DNA from: Clostridia bacterium
GTDB taxonomy: Bacteria; Bacillota; Limnochordia; DTU080; RSA5
Length of the DNA stretch: 64,000 nucleotides
Direction: 5' to 3'
Assembly (NCBI GenBank): GCA_002919235.1
Contig: PKEX01000011.1
Span: 1-64,000, forward strand
Position numbers and translations under genes: made by a program. This document shows positions 8,579 through 19,890 of the stretch, piece by piece. The stretch's first letter is position 1; each line of letters begins with the position of its first letter. A model generated the notes under the pieces. The model made no database searches and was not told the DNA's origin. It was given only the letters and a program-made list of their open reading frames with translations.

Positions 8579-9199
8579 ATGGTGCTCATCCCCACCGTCA
8601 TCGAGCAGACCAACCGAGGCGAGCGGGCTTACGACATCTACTCGCGCCTGCTCAAGGATCGGATCATCTTCTTGGGCGGGCCCATCACCGACCACGTGGC
8701 GAACCTGGTCGTCGCCCAGCTGCTCTTTTTGGAAGCCCAGGATCCCAACGCCCACATCAACCTGTACATCAACAGCCCCGGCGGAAGCGTTACGGCGGGC
8801 TTTGCCATCCACGACACCATGAGGCTGATCAAGCCCGAGGTGAGGACCATCTGCGTGGGGCTGGCCGCATCCATGGGCGCGTTCCTCCTGGCGGCGGGCG
8901 CCAAGGGCCGCCGGTACGCCCTGCCCAACAGCAAGATCATGATCCACCAGCCGTGGGGCGGCATCCAGGGCCAAGCCACGGACATCGAGATCCACGCCCG
9001 CGAGATCCTGAGGGACCGGGACCGGCTGAACCGCCTCCTCGCGGAGTACACCGGGAAGGACCTGGACACCATCGCCCGCGACACCGACCGGGACTTCTAC
9101 ATGAACGGCGAAGAGGCCAAGGCGTACGGCATCATCGACGAGATCCTCACCGAGGACAAACGGTCGGTGCCGTCCAGCCGCAGCAAGGACGATTTCTGA
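8579..9199 (+). CDS. clpP: ATP-dependent Clp protease proteolytic subunit
   Basis: A 206-residue serine peptidase that forms the two-ring barrel of the Clp protease and degrades substrates fed by ClpX, ClpC or ClpE ATPases. The catalytic triad is visible: Ser98 in GLAASMGAF, His123 in IMIHQPWGG and Asp172 in [18 protein letters not shown] at residues 61-71 is the family signature. The start ATG 8579 has AAGGGAG upstream and gives the usual length; the open frame back to 8420 is leader. It has its own strong promoter, a CtsR box and a terminator, so it is a single-gene heat-shock-type unit. Confidence 0.97.
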   Translation: MVLIPTVIEQTNRGERAYDIYSRLLKDRIIFLGGPITDHVANLVVAQLLFLEAQDPNAHINLYINSPGGSVTAGFAIHDTMRLIKPEVRTICVGLAASMGAFLLAAGAKGRRYALPNSKIMIHQPWGGIQGQATDIEIHAREILRDRDRLNRLLAEYTGKDLDTIARDTDRDFYMNGEEAKAYGIIDEILTEDKRSVPSSRSKDDF

Positions 9200-9231
9200 C
9201 GCCGGAACGGATGCGGGTGCGCCTTTGGAGA

Positions 9232-9267
9232 GCCAGAGCCGGGAACCTCCCGGCTCTGGCCGTTTTT
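9232..9267 (+). terminator. Intrinsic terminator of clpP
   Basis: A perfect 12-bp stem (GCCAGAGCCGGG at 9232-9243 with its complement at 9249-9260) has a five-base loop and is followed by CG and TTTTT. It lies 33 bases after the clpP stop. Confidence 0.93.
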
Positions 9268-9286
9268 CTCCCACGGGCGCCTCTCC

Positions 9287-9316
9287 TTGACACGCCTTCT
9301 GCCCGGGGGGTAGAAT
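9287..9316 (+). promoter_or_regulatory. Sigma-A promoter of copA-copZ
   Basis: TTGACA at 9287-9292 and TAGAAT at 9311-9316 are 18 bases apart. The CsoR-like palindrome begins eight bases after the minus-10, consistent with copper-controlled repression. Confidence 0.8.
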
Positions 9317-9323
9317 GAAACCA

Positions 9324-9342
9324 GATACCCCCATGGGGTATC
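9324..9342. promoter_or_regulatory. CsoR-type copper operator
   Basis: GATACCCC at 9324-9331 and GGGGTATC at 9335-9342 form perfect eight-base arms around CAT. CsoR-family copper repressors bind GC-rich palindromes of the form ATACCCnnnnGGGTAT in copA promoters. It overlaps the transcription start region of copA. No csoR gene lies in the window, so the regulator must be elsewhere. Confidence 0.7.
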
Positions 9343-9407
9343 CGGGCGGGTATACTTTCACCGCATCCCTGCGCTCTTCCCCGTGCGGTGGACGAGGTGA
9401 AACCACC

Positions 9408-11900
9408 ATGAGCTCCCAAGCGACAAAGGCAGCCCCGCAGGCCCGCACCATCAGCCTCCCGGTGGTGGGCATGACGTGCGCCGCGTGCGCCGCGCGCGTC
9501 GAAAAGGGGCTTTCCAAGGTGGAGGGCGTCAGCGGCGCCAGCGTCAACCTGGCTACCGAGCGGGCCACGGTCACCTTTGACCCGGAGAGAGTGGACGTCT
9601 CCTCGCTGGCGGCGGCCGTCAAGGCCATCGGCTACGACGTGCCCACCAGCCGCGTCCGGCTGGCCGTCTCGGGGATGACGTGCGCCAACTGCGCCGCCCG
9701 CATCGAAAAGCGGCTTCAGAAGGAGCCCGGCGTCATCTCGGCCGCGGTGAACCTGGCTGCGGAGTCCGCCACCGTGGAGTACATTCCCGGCGCCACCGAC
9801 GTCTCCCGGTTGATCCAGGGCGTCCAGGCCTTGGGCTACCGGGCGTGGGACCCGTCCGGGACGTCCCAGGACGCGGAAAAAGCGGCCCGGGAGGCGGAGA
9901 TCCGCGCCCAGCAGCGCCGCTTCATCCTGGCGGCCGCGCTGAGCCTGCCCCTCCTGCTCGCGATGGCTGGGCACACGGGCCACCTCCACCATCCTGTCCT
10001 CGACTTTCTCAACAACGGCTGGGTGCAGCTGCTCTTTGCGACACCGGTGCAGTTCATCGCCGGCTGGCCCTTCTACGTCGACTCGTATCACAACCTGAAG
10101 AGCCGCTCGGCCAACATGTCGGTCCTGGTGGCGACGGGCACCACCGCCGCGTACGGCTACAGCGTGGCCAGCCTCTTGGCCGGCCCGCGGCTGGGGATTG
10201 AAGGATACTACTTCGAGACCAGCGCGGTGCTGATCACCCTGATCATCCTGGGGAAGCTCCTGGAAGCCCGGGCCAAGGGCCACACCTCCGAAGCCATCAA
10301 GCGCCTGATGGGCCTGCAGCCCAAGACGGCCCGGGTGATCCGGGACGGAAGGCCCGTCGACGTCCCCGTCGAGCAGGTGGCGGTGGGCGATCTGATCCTG
10401 GTGCGGCCCGGCGAGCGGATCCCGGTGGACGGCCGGATCGTCGAGGGCAGCTCCGCGGTGGACGAGTCGATGCTGACCGGCGAGAGCCTCCCCGTGGAAA
10501 AGCAGGTGGGCGATGAAGTGATCGGGGCCACCCTCAACACCCACGGCTCGTTTACCTTCGTCGCGACCAAGGTGGGCCGGGAGACCGCTCTGGCCCAGAT
10601 CATCCGGGTGGTGGAGGAGGCCCAGGGGTCCAAAGCGCCCATCCAGCGCCTGGCCGACGTGGTCTCCGGCTACTTCGTGCCGGCGGTGGTCGCCGTGGCC
10701 CTGGTCACCTTCTTCGCCTGGCTGGCCTACGCCGGCGACGTCACCCGGGCGCTGGTCAACATGACCGCGGTCCTGGTCATCGCGTGCCCGTGCGCGCTGG
10801 GGCTGGCCACGCCCACTGCGGTGATGGTGGGAACAGGGCTCGCGGCGGAGCACGGCATCCTCTTCAAGGGGGGCGAACACCTGGAGAAGGCTCGCTCACT
10901 GACGGCGCTGGTCCTGGACAAGACCGGGACCATCACCCGCGGCAAGCCGCAGCTCACCGACGTGCGGCCCACGCCAGGGATGGATGGTGACGGTCTTTTG
11001 GCCCTGGTGGCCACCGCCGAAAGCCGCTCCGAGCACCCGCTGGCGGCGGCCGTCGTCGAAGGCGCCAAGGCCCGCGGGCTCTCCCCGGAGTCCCTCGGGG
11101 AACCGGAAGCCTTTGCCGCGATCCCCGGCAAGGGCGTCCGGGCCCGGGTGGGCGGCCGCACGGTGCTGGTGGGTACCAAGCGGCTGCTCCAGGAAGAAGG
11201 AGTGGACGTCTCACCGCTCGAAGCCGACCTCGAGGCCCTCGAACGCCAGGGCAAGACGGCCGTGGCCGCGGCGGTGGACGGCCGGGCCGCCGGCGTCCTC
11301 GGAGTGGCGGACACGGTGAACCCCCATGCCGCCGAGGCCATCGCGGCGCTGAAAGCGCGCGGCCTCGCCGTGTACATGCTGACCGGCGACAACCAGCGGA
11401 CCGCGAAGGCCATCGCCCGGGAGGTGGGCATCGACGAAGACAAGATCTTTGCGGAGGTGCTGCCCGAAGAGAAGGCCGCCGTCGTCTCCCGGCTGCAGCG
11501 GGAGGGGCACGTGGTCGGGATGGTGGGCGACGGGATCAACGATGCGCCCGCCCTGGCCACCGCGGACCTGGGATTTGCCATCGGCACCGGCACGGACGTG
11601 GCCATCGAGACCGCCGGCGTCGCGCTGATGCGGGCGGACCTGAGGGGACTGGTGGCCGCCATCGAGTTCTCCGAGGCCACCTTGCGCAAGATCCGGCAAA
11701 ACCTCTTCTGGGCGCTGGTCTACAACTCCCTGGGCATTCCCTTGGCGGCGCTGGGGTATCTTTCGCCCATCCTGGCGGGGGCGGCCATGGCGCTGAGCTC
11801 CGTCTCGGTGGTGACCAATTCCACGCTGCTCAAGCGGTTCCGCCCGGCGGTCCGCCTTTCGCCGGGTTCAAGGGCTGAGGCGAGGGTCGAGCCGGCCTAG
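9408..11900 (+). CDS. copA: Copper-exporting P-type ATPase
   Basis: An 830-residue P1B-type ATPase that pumps Cu(+) out of the cytoplasm. Two N-terminal metal-binding domains carry GMTCAAC (residues 21-27) and GMTCANC (89-95). The membrane metal site is CPC at 460-462, with the actuator loop TGES at 357-360, the phosphorylation motif DKTGT at 504-508, SEHP at 541-544 and hinge GDGIND at 707-712. The late membrane helices hold YNSLG and MALSSVSVV, the pattern typical of Cu(+) rather than Zn or Cd pumps. ATG 9408 follows GAGGTGAAACC; the frame is open back to 9315 within the leader. It is followed by copZ 57 bases later. Confidence 0.96.
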   Translation: MSSQATKAAPQARTISLPVVGMTCAACAARVEKGLSKVEGVSGASVNLATERATVTFDPERVDVSSLAAAVKAIGYDVPTSRVRLAVSGMTCANCAARIEKRLQKEPGVISAAVNLAAESATVEYIPGATDVSRLIQGVQALGYRAWDPSGTSQDAEKAAREAEIRAQQRRFILAAALSLPLLLAMAGHTGHLHHPVLDFLNNGWVQLLFATPVQFIAGWPFYVDSYHNLKSRSANMSVLVATGTTAAYGYSVASLLAGPRLGIEGYYFETSAVLITLIILGKLLEARAKGHTSEAIKRLMGLQPKTARVIRDGRPVDVPVEQVAVGDLILVRPGERIPVDGRIVEGSSAVDESMLTGESLPVEKQVGDEVIGATLNTHGSFTFVATKVGRETALAQIIRVVEEAQGSKAPIQRLADVVSGYFVPAVVAVALVTFFAWLAYAGDVTRALVNMTAVLVIACPCALGLATPTAVMVGTGLAAEHGILFKGGEHLEKARSLTALVLDKTGTITRGKPQLTDVRPTPGMDGDGLLALVATAESRSEHPLAAAVVEGAKARGLSPESLGEPEAFAAIPGKGVRARVGGRTVLVGTKRLLQEEGVDVSPLEADLEALERQGKTAVAAAVDGRAAGVLGVADTVNPHAAEAIAALKARGLAVYMLTGDNQRTAKAIAREVGIDEDKIFAEVLPEEKAAVVSRLQREGHVVGMVGDGINDAPALATADLGFAIGTGTDVAIETAGVALMRADLRGLVAAIEFSEATLRKIRQNLFWALVYNSLGIPLAALGYLSPILAGAAMALSSVSVVTNSTLLKRFRPAVRLSPGSRAEARVEPA

Positions 11901-11957
11901 CGGGCGCACCGAGGGGGCCGGCGCCCCATTCTACCGTCGGGAGAAAGGAGACTTCCT

Positions 11958-12167
11958 ATGGCAGTCGAGACCGTGCTGAAGGTGGCCGACATGACCTGCA
12001 GCCACTGCGAAGCCACGGTGAAGCAGGCGGTCCAGGCCGTCGAAGGCGTCATCGGCGTCGCCGTGGACCTGGAGGCCAAGACGGTGACCGTCACCTACGA
12101 CGAGGCCAAGACCGGCCTGGACGCCATCAAACAGGCCATCGTCGACAGCGGGTACGAGGTCAGCTGA
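11958..12167 (+). CDS. copZ: Copper chaperone
   Basis: A 69-residue single heavy-metal-associated domain. The metal loop is MTCSHC at residues 12-17, followed by the usual beta-alpha-beta pattern and ending in DSGYEVS. Its job is to bind Cu(+) in the cytoplasm and hand it to the N-terminal domains of CopA, which is encoded just upstream. A strong AAAGGAGA site precedes the ATG. The gene ends against a stem-loop shared with the convergent SDR gene. Confidence 0.95.
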   Translation: MAVETVLKVADMTCSHCEATVKQAVQAVEGVIGVAVDLEAKTVTVTYDEAKTGLDAIKQAIVDSGYEVS

Positions 12168-12176
12168 TGCATCCTG

Positions 12177-12204
12177 TGGGCCGCGGGCTACTTCCCGCGG
12201 CCCA
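12177..12204. terminator. Stem-loop between convergent copZ and SDR genes
   Basis: TGGGCCGCGGG at 12177-12187 pairs perfectly with 12194-12204 across a six-base loop. It contains the SDR stop codon. Neither side has a real T-run, so it is probably a transcription-boundary or end-protecting hairpin working in both directions. Confidence 0.6.
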
Positions 12205-12979
12205 CCAGTTTGTACGTGAGGTCCACCGCGCCGGGGACCACGCCCGCCAGCCAGGCGGTGAGGGCCAGCCGCCGGGGGACGAACACTTCCCGGCGCCCCT
12301 TCCGGATGGCCTTGAGCGCCGCTCTGGCCACGTGCTCCGGGCTGACCACGGGCACGCCCGGCGGCAGCGGGTAGTAGCGGCCGCCGAGGTACCCGTCGAC
12401 CAGCGGAGTGGCCGCCGGCCCCGGATGGATCAACACCACCCGGATGCCCTGCGGAGCCAGCTCCTGCCGGAGGGCGTGCGCGAAGCCCGCCACCGCCGCC
12501 TTGCTGGCGGAATAAGCGCTGAAATAGGGCGGCGAAATCTTGGCGGCCAGAGACGAGATGATCCCGATCCGCTTGAACTCCCCCTTCTGCACCAGGGGGA
12601 GAAAACGGCGGACCGTCTCGACGACCCCGAAGTAGTTGACCCGCATCATGGCTTCGAAAAGGTCGTAGGAGAGCTCGGAGACGGGCCCCAGCTCCATGAT
12701 GCCGGCCCCGGCCAGCAGCACGTCGACGCGGCCTTCGGCCTTTTCCAGGAAGGCCGCGGCCTCCGCCAGCTGCTCGCCGGAGGTGACGTCCACCTGGACG
12801 GCCTCCGCCTGCCCGCCGGCCCGGGCGATCTCCTCCACGGCCGCGGCCAGCCGCTCCCGGGAGCGGGCCATGAGGTACACCTTGGCCCCTTGGGCCGCCA
12901 GGAGCTTGGCGCAGGCCCGGCCGATCCCGCTGGAGCCGCCGGTCACCGCCGCCACTTTGCCGGCGAATTCCCTGCCCAT
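12188..12979 (-). CDS. Short-chain dehydrogenase/reductase (SDR)
   Basis: A 263-residue classical SDR. The NAD(P)-binding motif is VTGGSSGIGRACA near residues 13-25, with ARSRER after strand two suggesting NADP preference, VLLAGAGIMELG in place of NNAG, a catalytic serine in IISSLAAKIS and the YSASKAA active-site motif near 155. The substrate is not predictable. A GGAGGGGTGA site lies before the ATG. It is downstream of tex on the same strand with a 114-base gap that holds a 12-base palindrome, GAACCCGGGTTC, at 12996-13007, a possible operator. Confidence 0.9.
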   Translation of the reverse strand: MGREFAGKVAAVTGGSSGIGRACAKLLAAQGAKVYLMARSRERLAAAVEEIARAGGQAEAVQVDVTSGEQLAEAAAFLEKAEGRVDVLLAGAGIMELGPVSELSYDLFEAMMRVNYFGVVETVRRFLPLVQKGEFKRIGIISSLAAKISPPYFSAYSASKAAVAGFAHALRQELAPQGIRVVLIHPGPAATPLVDGYLGGRYYPLPPGVPVVSPEHVARAALKAIRKGRREVFVPRRLALTAWLAGVVPGAVDLTYKLVGRGK

Positions 12980-13093
12980 CGTGGCTCACCCCTCCGAACC
13001 CGGGTTCCGGAGTGCGGTCAGATTCCGTGCGCGCGCCGCGAAATCCTCTTTCAAGAGGCGCTCCCGCAAGCCCCTGCGCCCGCGCCTGCCGCT

Positions 13094-15349
<2,256 letters not shown>

Positions 15350-15419
15350 GCAGGTCAAAACTCCTTTTTCTTTTCATGAAAGTCAACTTGGGGGAAACGG
15401 GCAGAGCCAGGCCGGAGGC

Positions 15420-16355
15420 TCAGGACGAAAAGACCAGGGCCACCTGGTCGCGCAGCCGCAGGGCGGCGAGATCCTTCATTTTGGCTTCCACCATCACGTC
15501 CAGCTGCCGGGCGCCCGCTTCCCGGGCCATCTCGAGAAAGGGCAGGACGAACCGGGGATCGACGTAGTCCGCGTGCGCCCGGGGATTTCGCCCCTCCCTG
15601 GGGCTGGAAACGTGCACCTTGGGTGGGCGGTCCCGCCAGAGGGCGAAACCGCGGGCGAGCAGCCGGCGCACGGCGGGACCCTCCGCCTCCCCGTCCCGGT
15701 TCACCCAGTGATGGTGCCAGTCGAACGCGACCGGCACCCCCGTCTCTTCGGCCAATTGTACCACATCGGCGGCGGTGAAGACACGGTCGTCGTTCTCGAG
15801 GACCAGCCGCTCCCGGGCCCACGGCGAGAGGGACACGATGCGCTCTTTTGCCGTCTTGAGCGCCTGCGCTTTCCCGCCGCCGGCTCCTCCCACGTGCATG
15901 ACGATCTTTGCGGACGGGCCAAAGTTTAGGAGCTCGAAGAGGCGCCGATGATACTCCAGGTAGCGCTGGGTCCAGTGAAAGCCGGCCTCCGTCGTGAAGC
16001 CGCAGAGCTCAGGCAGGTGGGAGCTGAGCCGGTACCCCTGCCGGGCGGCCGCTTCCCCGATCTTTGCGCCCAGCTGCCGGAGATCTTCCTCTTCCCACCA
16101 GGCCCAGCCGGCGGTGACGGGATGGGTCGCCAGCGGGATCAGGTTGGCGGAGATGCGGTAAAGCTCGAGCCCATGGGCGCGGAGAAACCACATGATGCGC
16201 AGGGTGTTCTCCAGATTCCGCCGGGCTGTCCGCAGGATGCGGCTCCGGCGCGCCGGCGGGTCCAGAGCCTCTGCCTGCTTCACCGTGACGTTGCCTGCGG
16301 GGGAGCATGCCTGTTCGCTCAAGCAGATGGAGACGAAGCCGTACTGGAGGTCCAC
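15420..16355 (-). CDS. uvsE: UV DNA damage endonuclease
   Basis: A 311-residue TIM-barrel nuclease of the UvdE/UvsE family, which nicks DNA 5' to UV photoproducts and starts alternative excision repair. Key stretches are QYGFVSICLSE at the N-terminus, LYRISANLIPLATHP, the metal-binding LSSHLPEL, AKIVMHVGG, LVLENDD and FDWHHHWVN. These carry the histidines, glutamate and aspartates that hold the metal cluster. Start GTG 16355 is six bases after GGAG; the frame is open further upstream without homology. UvsE is common in spore formers. It lies between tex and the coat-protein gene on the same strand. Confidence 0.93.
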   Translation of the reverse strand: MDLQYGFVSICLSEQACSPAGNVTVKQAEALDPPARRSRILRTARRNLENTLRIMWFLRAHGLELYRISANLIPLATHPVTAGWAWWEEEDLRQLGAKIGEAAARQGYRLSSHLPELCGFTTEAGFHWTQRYLEYHRRLFELLNFGPSAKIVMHVGGAGGGKAQALKTAKERIVSLSPWARERLVLENDDRVFTAADVVQLAEETGVPVAFDWHHHWVNRDGEAEGPAVRRLLARGFALWRDRPPKVHVSSPREGRNPRAHADYVDPRFVLPFLEMAREAGARQLDVMVEAKMKDLAALRLRDQVALVFSS

Positions 16356-16541
16356 GCGGGGCTCCTCGGAGAAGGCGCGGCGGGCGTCCCGGTGTGGCCG
16401 GAGCGCCGCTTCCCGCGGGAGACGGCGGCCGGGACGGCGCGGGCAGAGCGCGAGCCCGTCGGGCCGTGCGCCCGGCCGCTGCGCCGCCCCGCTCCTCAAG
16501 GCGCGAGCCGGAGCCGCCCCCGGGACGTTGCCGCCGCGGGT

Positions 16542-17330
16542 TTACTGGCTGTACTGCTGGCCCGAGCGGACCGCGCCGGTGCTGGCCGAGAGGGTCCCCT
16601 GGGCGCTGTAGCCGTAGAGGTGGGCCTGCCCGCCGTACGGCTGCGACTGGCCCGCCTGGGCAGCGGCACTGCCCACCAGCGCGCCCTGCGGGTGCCAGGC
16701 GCCGTGCTCCTGCACCGCCTGCTGGCCAGCCTGGGAGATCTGCCGCACCTTCTGCCCGTACTCCTGGATCGTCTGGTAGTCGGCCTTGGGCGAGGCATAG
16801 AGCCCCCGCTGCTCAAGCCAGCGGTAGTGCTGCTCCGCCATCTGCAGCTGCTCCCCCGCGAGCTGGTAAAGGAGGTTGCGGGCGGGCTGCGACGCTTCCG
16901 TCGCTCCTTGCACCAGCGCCACCGCCAGCCGCTTGCAGTCCTTTAGCGCCTCCCCGGCGATGAGGATGTCGGTCCCCCGGGCTTGTGAAAAGCCCGTTCC
17001 GCCGCCGAACCCAAAGCCTTGCTGCCCCTGGGCCTCCGCGCCGAATCCCTGCTGCCCGCCGGTGAAGGACGGGGCGCTTTGAAACTGGGAGAACCCCTGC
17101 TGCGCCTGAAATCCGCCTTGGTTGGCGTTGAAGCCAGGGCTTTCGTGGGAGATGAGGCCCGCGATCTGGTGGCCTGCCTGCTGGATCCTCCTGATGTGCT
17201 GCTCCGTCAGGGAGCGAAGCTGGGTGTCTTGGGCGTGCTGCCCGAGGAACTGGAGCTTCGCCGCGGTGAGGAAGTGGTCCCGGGCCAGCTCCCAGAGCTC
17301 GGCCGCTTCGTGCTGCGAGATATTGGCCAT
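16542..17330 (-). CDS. CotF-like spore coat protein with Gln/Gly/Phe-rich linker
   Basis: A 262-residue protein. Residues 1-70 (MANISQHEAAELWELARDHF and on, with QHIRRIQQAGHQIAGLI) and residues 130-215 (GEALKDCKRLAVALVQGATE, LLYQLAGEQLQMAEQHYRWL) resemble the paired helical segments of the Coat_F family. Between them lies a low-complexity linker rich in Q, G and F with repeated QQGF motifs (residues 75-125), and the C-terminus is again Q/G/Y-rich. Coat_F proteins sit in the outer layers of endospores. ATG 17330 follows GGAGGTG. No cleavage signal is visible. The coat role is inferred from family similarity. Confidence 0.8.
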   Translation of the reverse strand: MANISQHEAAELWELARDHFLTAAKLQFLGQHAQDTQLRSLTEQHIRRIQQAGHQIAGLISHESPGFNANQGGFQAQQGFSQFQSAPSFTGGQQGFGAEAQGQQGFGFGGGTGFSQARGTDILIAGEALKDCKRLAVALVQGATEASQPARNLLYQLAGEQLQMAEQHYRWLEQRGLYASPKADYQTIQEYGQKVRQISQAGQQAVQEHGAWHPQGALVGSAAAQAGQSQPYGGQAHLYGYSAQGTLSASTGAVRSGQQYSQ

Positions 17331-17541
17331 CCGCTGGACACCTCCGGTGAAGATGGATGTTGCGGCCTTAGAGTGCCCATCCAGGCGGGAAAGTACTATC
17401 CGAAACCGCACGTCCGGAGGAAGTCCAGGGAGGCAGCACCGGAAGGCTGTAGGGCCGCCGGCGCGCCGCGGCCGGGATGCGGCAGCCGGGGGAAAGGGCC
17501 AGTCCTGAAAGGGGAGCGGTGGATCCGCAAGGGCACAAAAA

Positions 17542-17630
17542 TGGTGCCGGAGGCGGGATTCGAACCCGCACGGGCAATGGCTGCCCAGAGGATTTTAAGT
17601 CCGCCGTGTCTGCCCTTCCACCACTCCGGC
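17542..17630 (-). tRNA. tRNA-Leu (anticodon UAA)
   Basis: An 89-base class II tRNA with the acceptor pair GCCGGAG / CTCCGGC, a long variable arm (CTCTGGGCAGCCATTGCCC), the T-arm GTGCGGGTTCGAATCCCGC and an encoded CCA end. The anticodon loop reads CTTAAAA, giving UAA for leucine. The promoter lies in the tail of the DUF501-Ppx gene just upstream. Confidence 0.95.
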
Positions 17631-17645
17631 ACGAACTGCACGAAG

Positions 17646-17675
17646 ATTATATAACGATGCCGAAAGGGGCGTCAA
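17646..17675 (-). promoter_or_regulatory. Sigma-A promoter of tRNA-Leu
   Basis: On the minus strand, TTGACG (17675-17670) and TATAAT (17651-17646) are 18 bases apart, placing the start about nine bases before the tRNA. The minus-35 contains the TGA stop codon of the DUF501-Ppx/GppA gene. Confidence 0.85.
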
Positions 17676-19279
17676 TCAGCGCCCGGCGGCGGCCTGCGGC
17701 CTTTCCGGCGGCCGCCCAGGCGGCTGGCGATGAGCCCCTGAAGGAGATCGGCCTCGCTCACGGAGAAGGTTGCCGCCCCCAGCACCTCAAGGCACTGCTC
17801 GAGGATGCAGAGGCCGGCGACGATGATGTCGGCCCGCTGGGGCGGAAGGCCCGCCACCTTTCGCCGCTCTTCCAGGGACAAGGCCGCAAGCCGGTGAACC
17901 AGCTCCGTCACTTGCTCCCGGGTCCACCGGGACCCGTGGACCCGGCCGGGATCGTACACCCGCATCTCGAGGCCGATGGCGGCCGCCGTCGTCGCCGTGC
18001 CGCCCACGGCCGCCACGCGGGCGCTCGCGCTGCCGCCCCCCGCGGTGGCCAGCTCCCTCTTGACTGCTTCGATCTCCGCGACGTCCAGCCCTGCTCTGGC
18101 CGCCCGGCGCACCGCGGCAAGCTCCTCCTGGGACACTGGATCGGACTGGATGTGTTCATCCGTCAGCCGGACGGCTCCCAAGGGGAAGCTCCGGCGCCAG
18201 AGGATCCGTCCCTCGGCATCGCCCAGGACCATCTCGGTGGACCGCCCGCCGACGTCGATCACCCAGAGCGGCCCGGCGGGTCCGGCTTCAAATCCCGTAA
18301 GGACTCCCAGGTACGCCAGCTCTGCCTCCTGATCTCCCGAGAGCTGGGGCAGGCTCTGTCCCGTCTCCTCCCACACCCGCAGCAAGAACGCGCCGCCGTC
18401 GGCGGCGTCGCGGGCCGCCGCGGTGGCCGCGCCCACAGGCGGAGCGGCGCCCAGCTGGGCTGCCCGGCGGGCGAGGCGGTCCACGGCCTCCAGGGTCGCC
18501 GCCGCGGCGCCCGGGTCCAACGCCTGGCCGGGCCCGAGGCCCGCCCCGAGCCGCGTGGTGACCAGCTCCCGGTGGACGGGCTTCAGGCGGGCGCCGCCGT
18601 CCTCCTCTCGCCACTCTCCCACCCAGAGCCTGACGGAATTGCTCCCGGCGTCGATGGCCGCCACCCGCCCCGTCCGGGGCACGCAGTCGCCCAGGAGGTC
18701 CACTCCCCGCTGGAGCAAGAGCCTGGCTACCTCGCGACCGATGGGGTTCACCGCCCCCGGCTCCGCCTTCCGCCGGGCGAGGTAGTCCGCGAGGTGCGCG
18801 TGCAGGCACTTGACCCCGGTGTCGCCCCGCATGCCGGCGACGCCCGTCTCCACCAGCGCCTGGTACTGCCGGGGGCTTTCCGCTCGCAGCGCCTCCAGCT
18901 CGCCCGGGCTGCAGAGCTCAAGGCGCAGGCGAGCCGTGGCGGCGTGCGCGGCGCGCAGGGCTTCGGCCCACTCCGGCTCCTCCAGCAGCCGCTCCCGCAG
19001 GCGGCCGATCCAGCCGCTGGCCTCGAGGACGCTCACCTCCCGCACCAAATAGGGCGAGGTGAGCCAAAAGAGCGTAGGAAAGACGGTGCGCCTTCCTGCC
19101 TCGTCCATGAGGATCGGCCGGTTGACGATCACCTGCGGCTCGCCGCAGCGGTCTCTGGCCGCCACGGCCACCACCCCGCGCGGCCTTCGGCCCAGCTGCC
19201 GCTGGAGGATCTCAAGGTCTGCGTCCGTCGCTTCCGTCCAGCCCCACATCGCGAAGGGTCTCGCTGTGTCCCGTCCCAT
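17672..19279 (-). CDS. DUF501 domain fused to Ppx/GppA phosphatase
   Basis: A 535-residue two-domain protein. Residues 10 to about 190 are a DUF501 domain (LEILQRQLGRRPRGVVAVAA, INRPILMDE-like VNRPILMDEAGRRTVFPTLF, CLHAHLADYLA). From about 205 on it is an exopolyphosphatase / guanosine-pentaphosphate phosphatase of the ASKHA fold: AAIDAGSNSVRLWVGE, LSGDQEAELAYLGV and LWVIDVGGRSTEMVLG. Such enzymes hydrolyse polyphosphate or pppGpp. In many genomes the two domains are separate neighbours; here they form one chain. ATG 19279 with GGTGGAGG upstream is preferred over the GTG at 19294, which lies inside that site. Confidence 0.9.
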   Translation of the reverse strand: MGRDTARPFAMWGWTEATDADLEILQRQLGRRPRGVVAVAARDRCGEPQVIVNRPILMDEAGRRTVFPTLFWLTSPYLVREVSVLEASGWIGRLRERLLEEPEWAEALRAAHAATARLRLELCSPGELEALRAESPRQYQALVETGVAGMRGDTGVKCLHAHLADYLARRKAEPGAVNPIGREVARLLLQRGVDLLGDCVPRTGRVAAIDAGSNSVRLWVGEWREEDGGARLKPVHRELVTTRLGAGLGPGQALDPGAAAATLEAVDRLARRAAQLGAAPPVGAATAAARDAADGGAFLLRVWEETGQSLPQLSGDQEAELAYLGVLTGFEAGPAGPLWVIDVGGRSTEMVLGDAEGRILWRRSFPLGAVRLTDEHIQSDPVSQEELAAVRRAARAGLDVAEIEAVKRELATAGGGSASARVAAVGGTATTAAAIGLEMRVYDPGRVHGSRWTREQVTELVHRLAALSLEERRKVAGLPPQRADIIVAGLCILEQCLEVLGAATFSVSEADLLQGLIASRLGGRRKGRRPPPGAD

Positions 19280-19350
19280 AGCCGATGCCTCCACCTGCCT
19301 GTGCCGCCCGCCGGTGCGGGCTTGTGACCGCTTTCCGCCCGCCGGCGCGC

Positions 19351-19400
19351 AAAAAAGCCCCGCGCCTGCTGCGCCGCTGCCGCGGCGGCAGGCGGAGGGC
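19351..19400 (-). terminator. Intrinsic terminator of yabR
   Basis: On the minus strand a compound stem (GCCC then CGCCTGC pairing with GCAGGCG then GGGC) is followed directly by TTTTTT at 19356-19351. It lies 28 bases after the yabR stop and separates it from the DUF501-Ppx gene. Confidence 0.85.
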
Positions 19401-19427
19401 CTTTCGTCCTACCGGATCATCGCGTCA

Positions 19428-19835
19428 TCAGAAGTCGCGGCGGGTTCCCCGGCCTCCCCGCTTCGAATCGAGGCTGCGGCGGAGGGATGCCAGCCGCTCG
19501 TCGCTCTCTTTCAAGAACCCGCGCAGCTTCTCCTCGAAGGACTTGCGGGAGGCTGCCGAGCGCCGGGGCCCGCGGAACTTGCGCCCGTCGGGATCGCCGG
19601 AACCACCGTTGGCCTGGCGGATGGACAGGCCGATCTTGCCGTCCCGGATGTTGATGATCTTCACCTTCACCAGGTCGTTCTCTTTCAGGTAATCATGGAT
19701 GTCGTGGACATAGGCGTCGGCCACTTCGGAGATGTGCACCAGGCCCGTCTTACCCTCTTCGAGTTCGACGAAAGCCCCGAAATGGGTGATCCCGGTCACC
19801 CTGCCCTCGACAATGCTGCCGACTTCCAATGACAT
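19428..19835 (-). CDS. yabR: S1 domain RNA-binding protein (YabR/GSP13 family)
   Basis: A 135-residue protein. Residues 1-75 form one S1 OB-fold (VGSIVEGRVTGITHFGAFVE, KTGLVHISEVADAYV, VKVKIINIRDGKIGLSIRQ). The rest is a basic, arginine-rich tail with FEEKLRGFLKESDERLASLR, a short helix typical of the family. It binds RNA or ribosomes. In Bacillota it follows divIC, as here. It has its own consensus promoter and terminator, so it can be expressed alone. Confidence 0.92.
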   Translation of the reverse strand: MSLEVGSIVEGRVTGITHFGAFVELEEGKTGLVHISEVADAYVHDIHDYLKENDLVKVKIINIRDGKIGLSIRQANGGSGDPDGRKFRGPRRSAASRKSFEEKLRGFLKESDERLASLRRSLDSKRGGRGTRRDF

Positions 19836-19890
19836 GCGGCGATGAATCCTCCTGTAAATATTTGCCTGCTAGGGCCAGCACGGCAACTTG

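Noticed and set aside
9315-9407. N-terminal extension of CopA from ATG 9315
   Set aside because: It would overlap the minus-10 box and operator; ATG 9408 has a proper ribosome-binding site and normal domain start.
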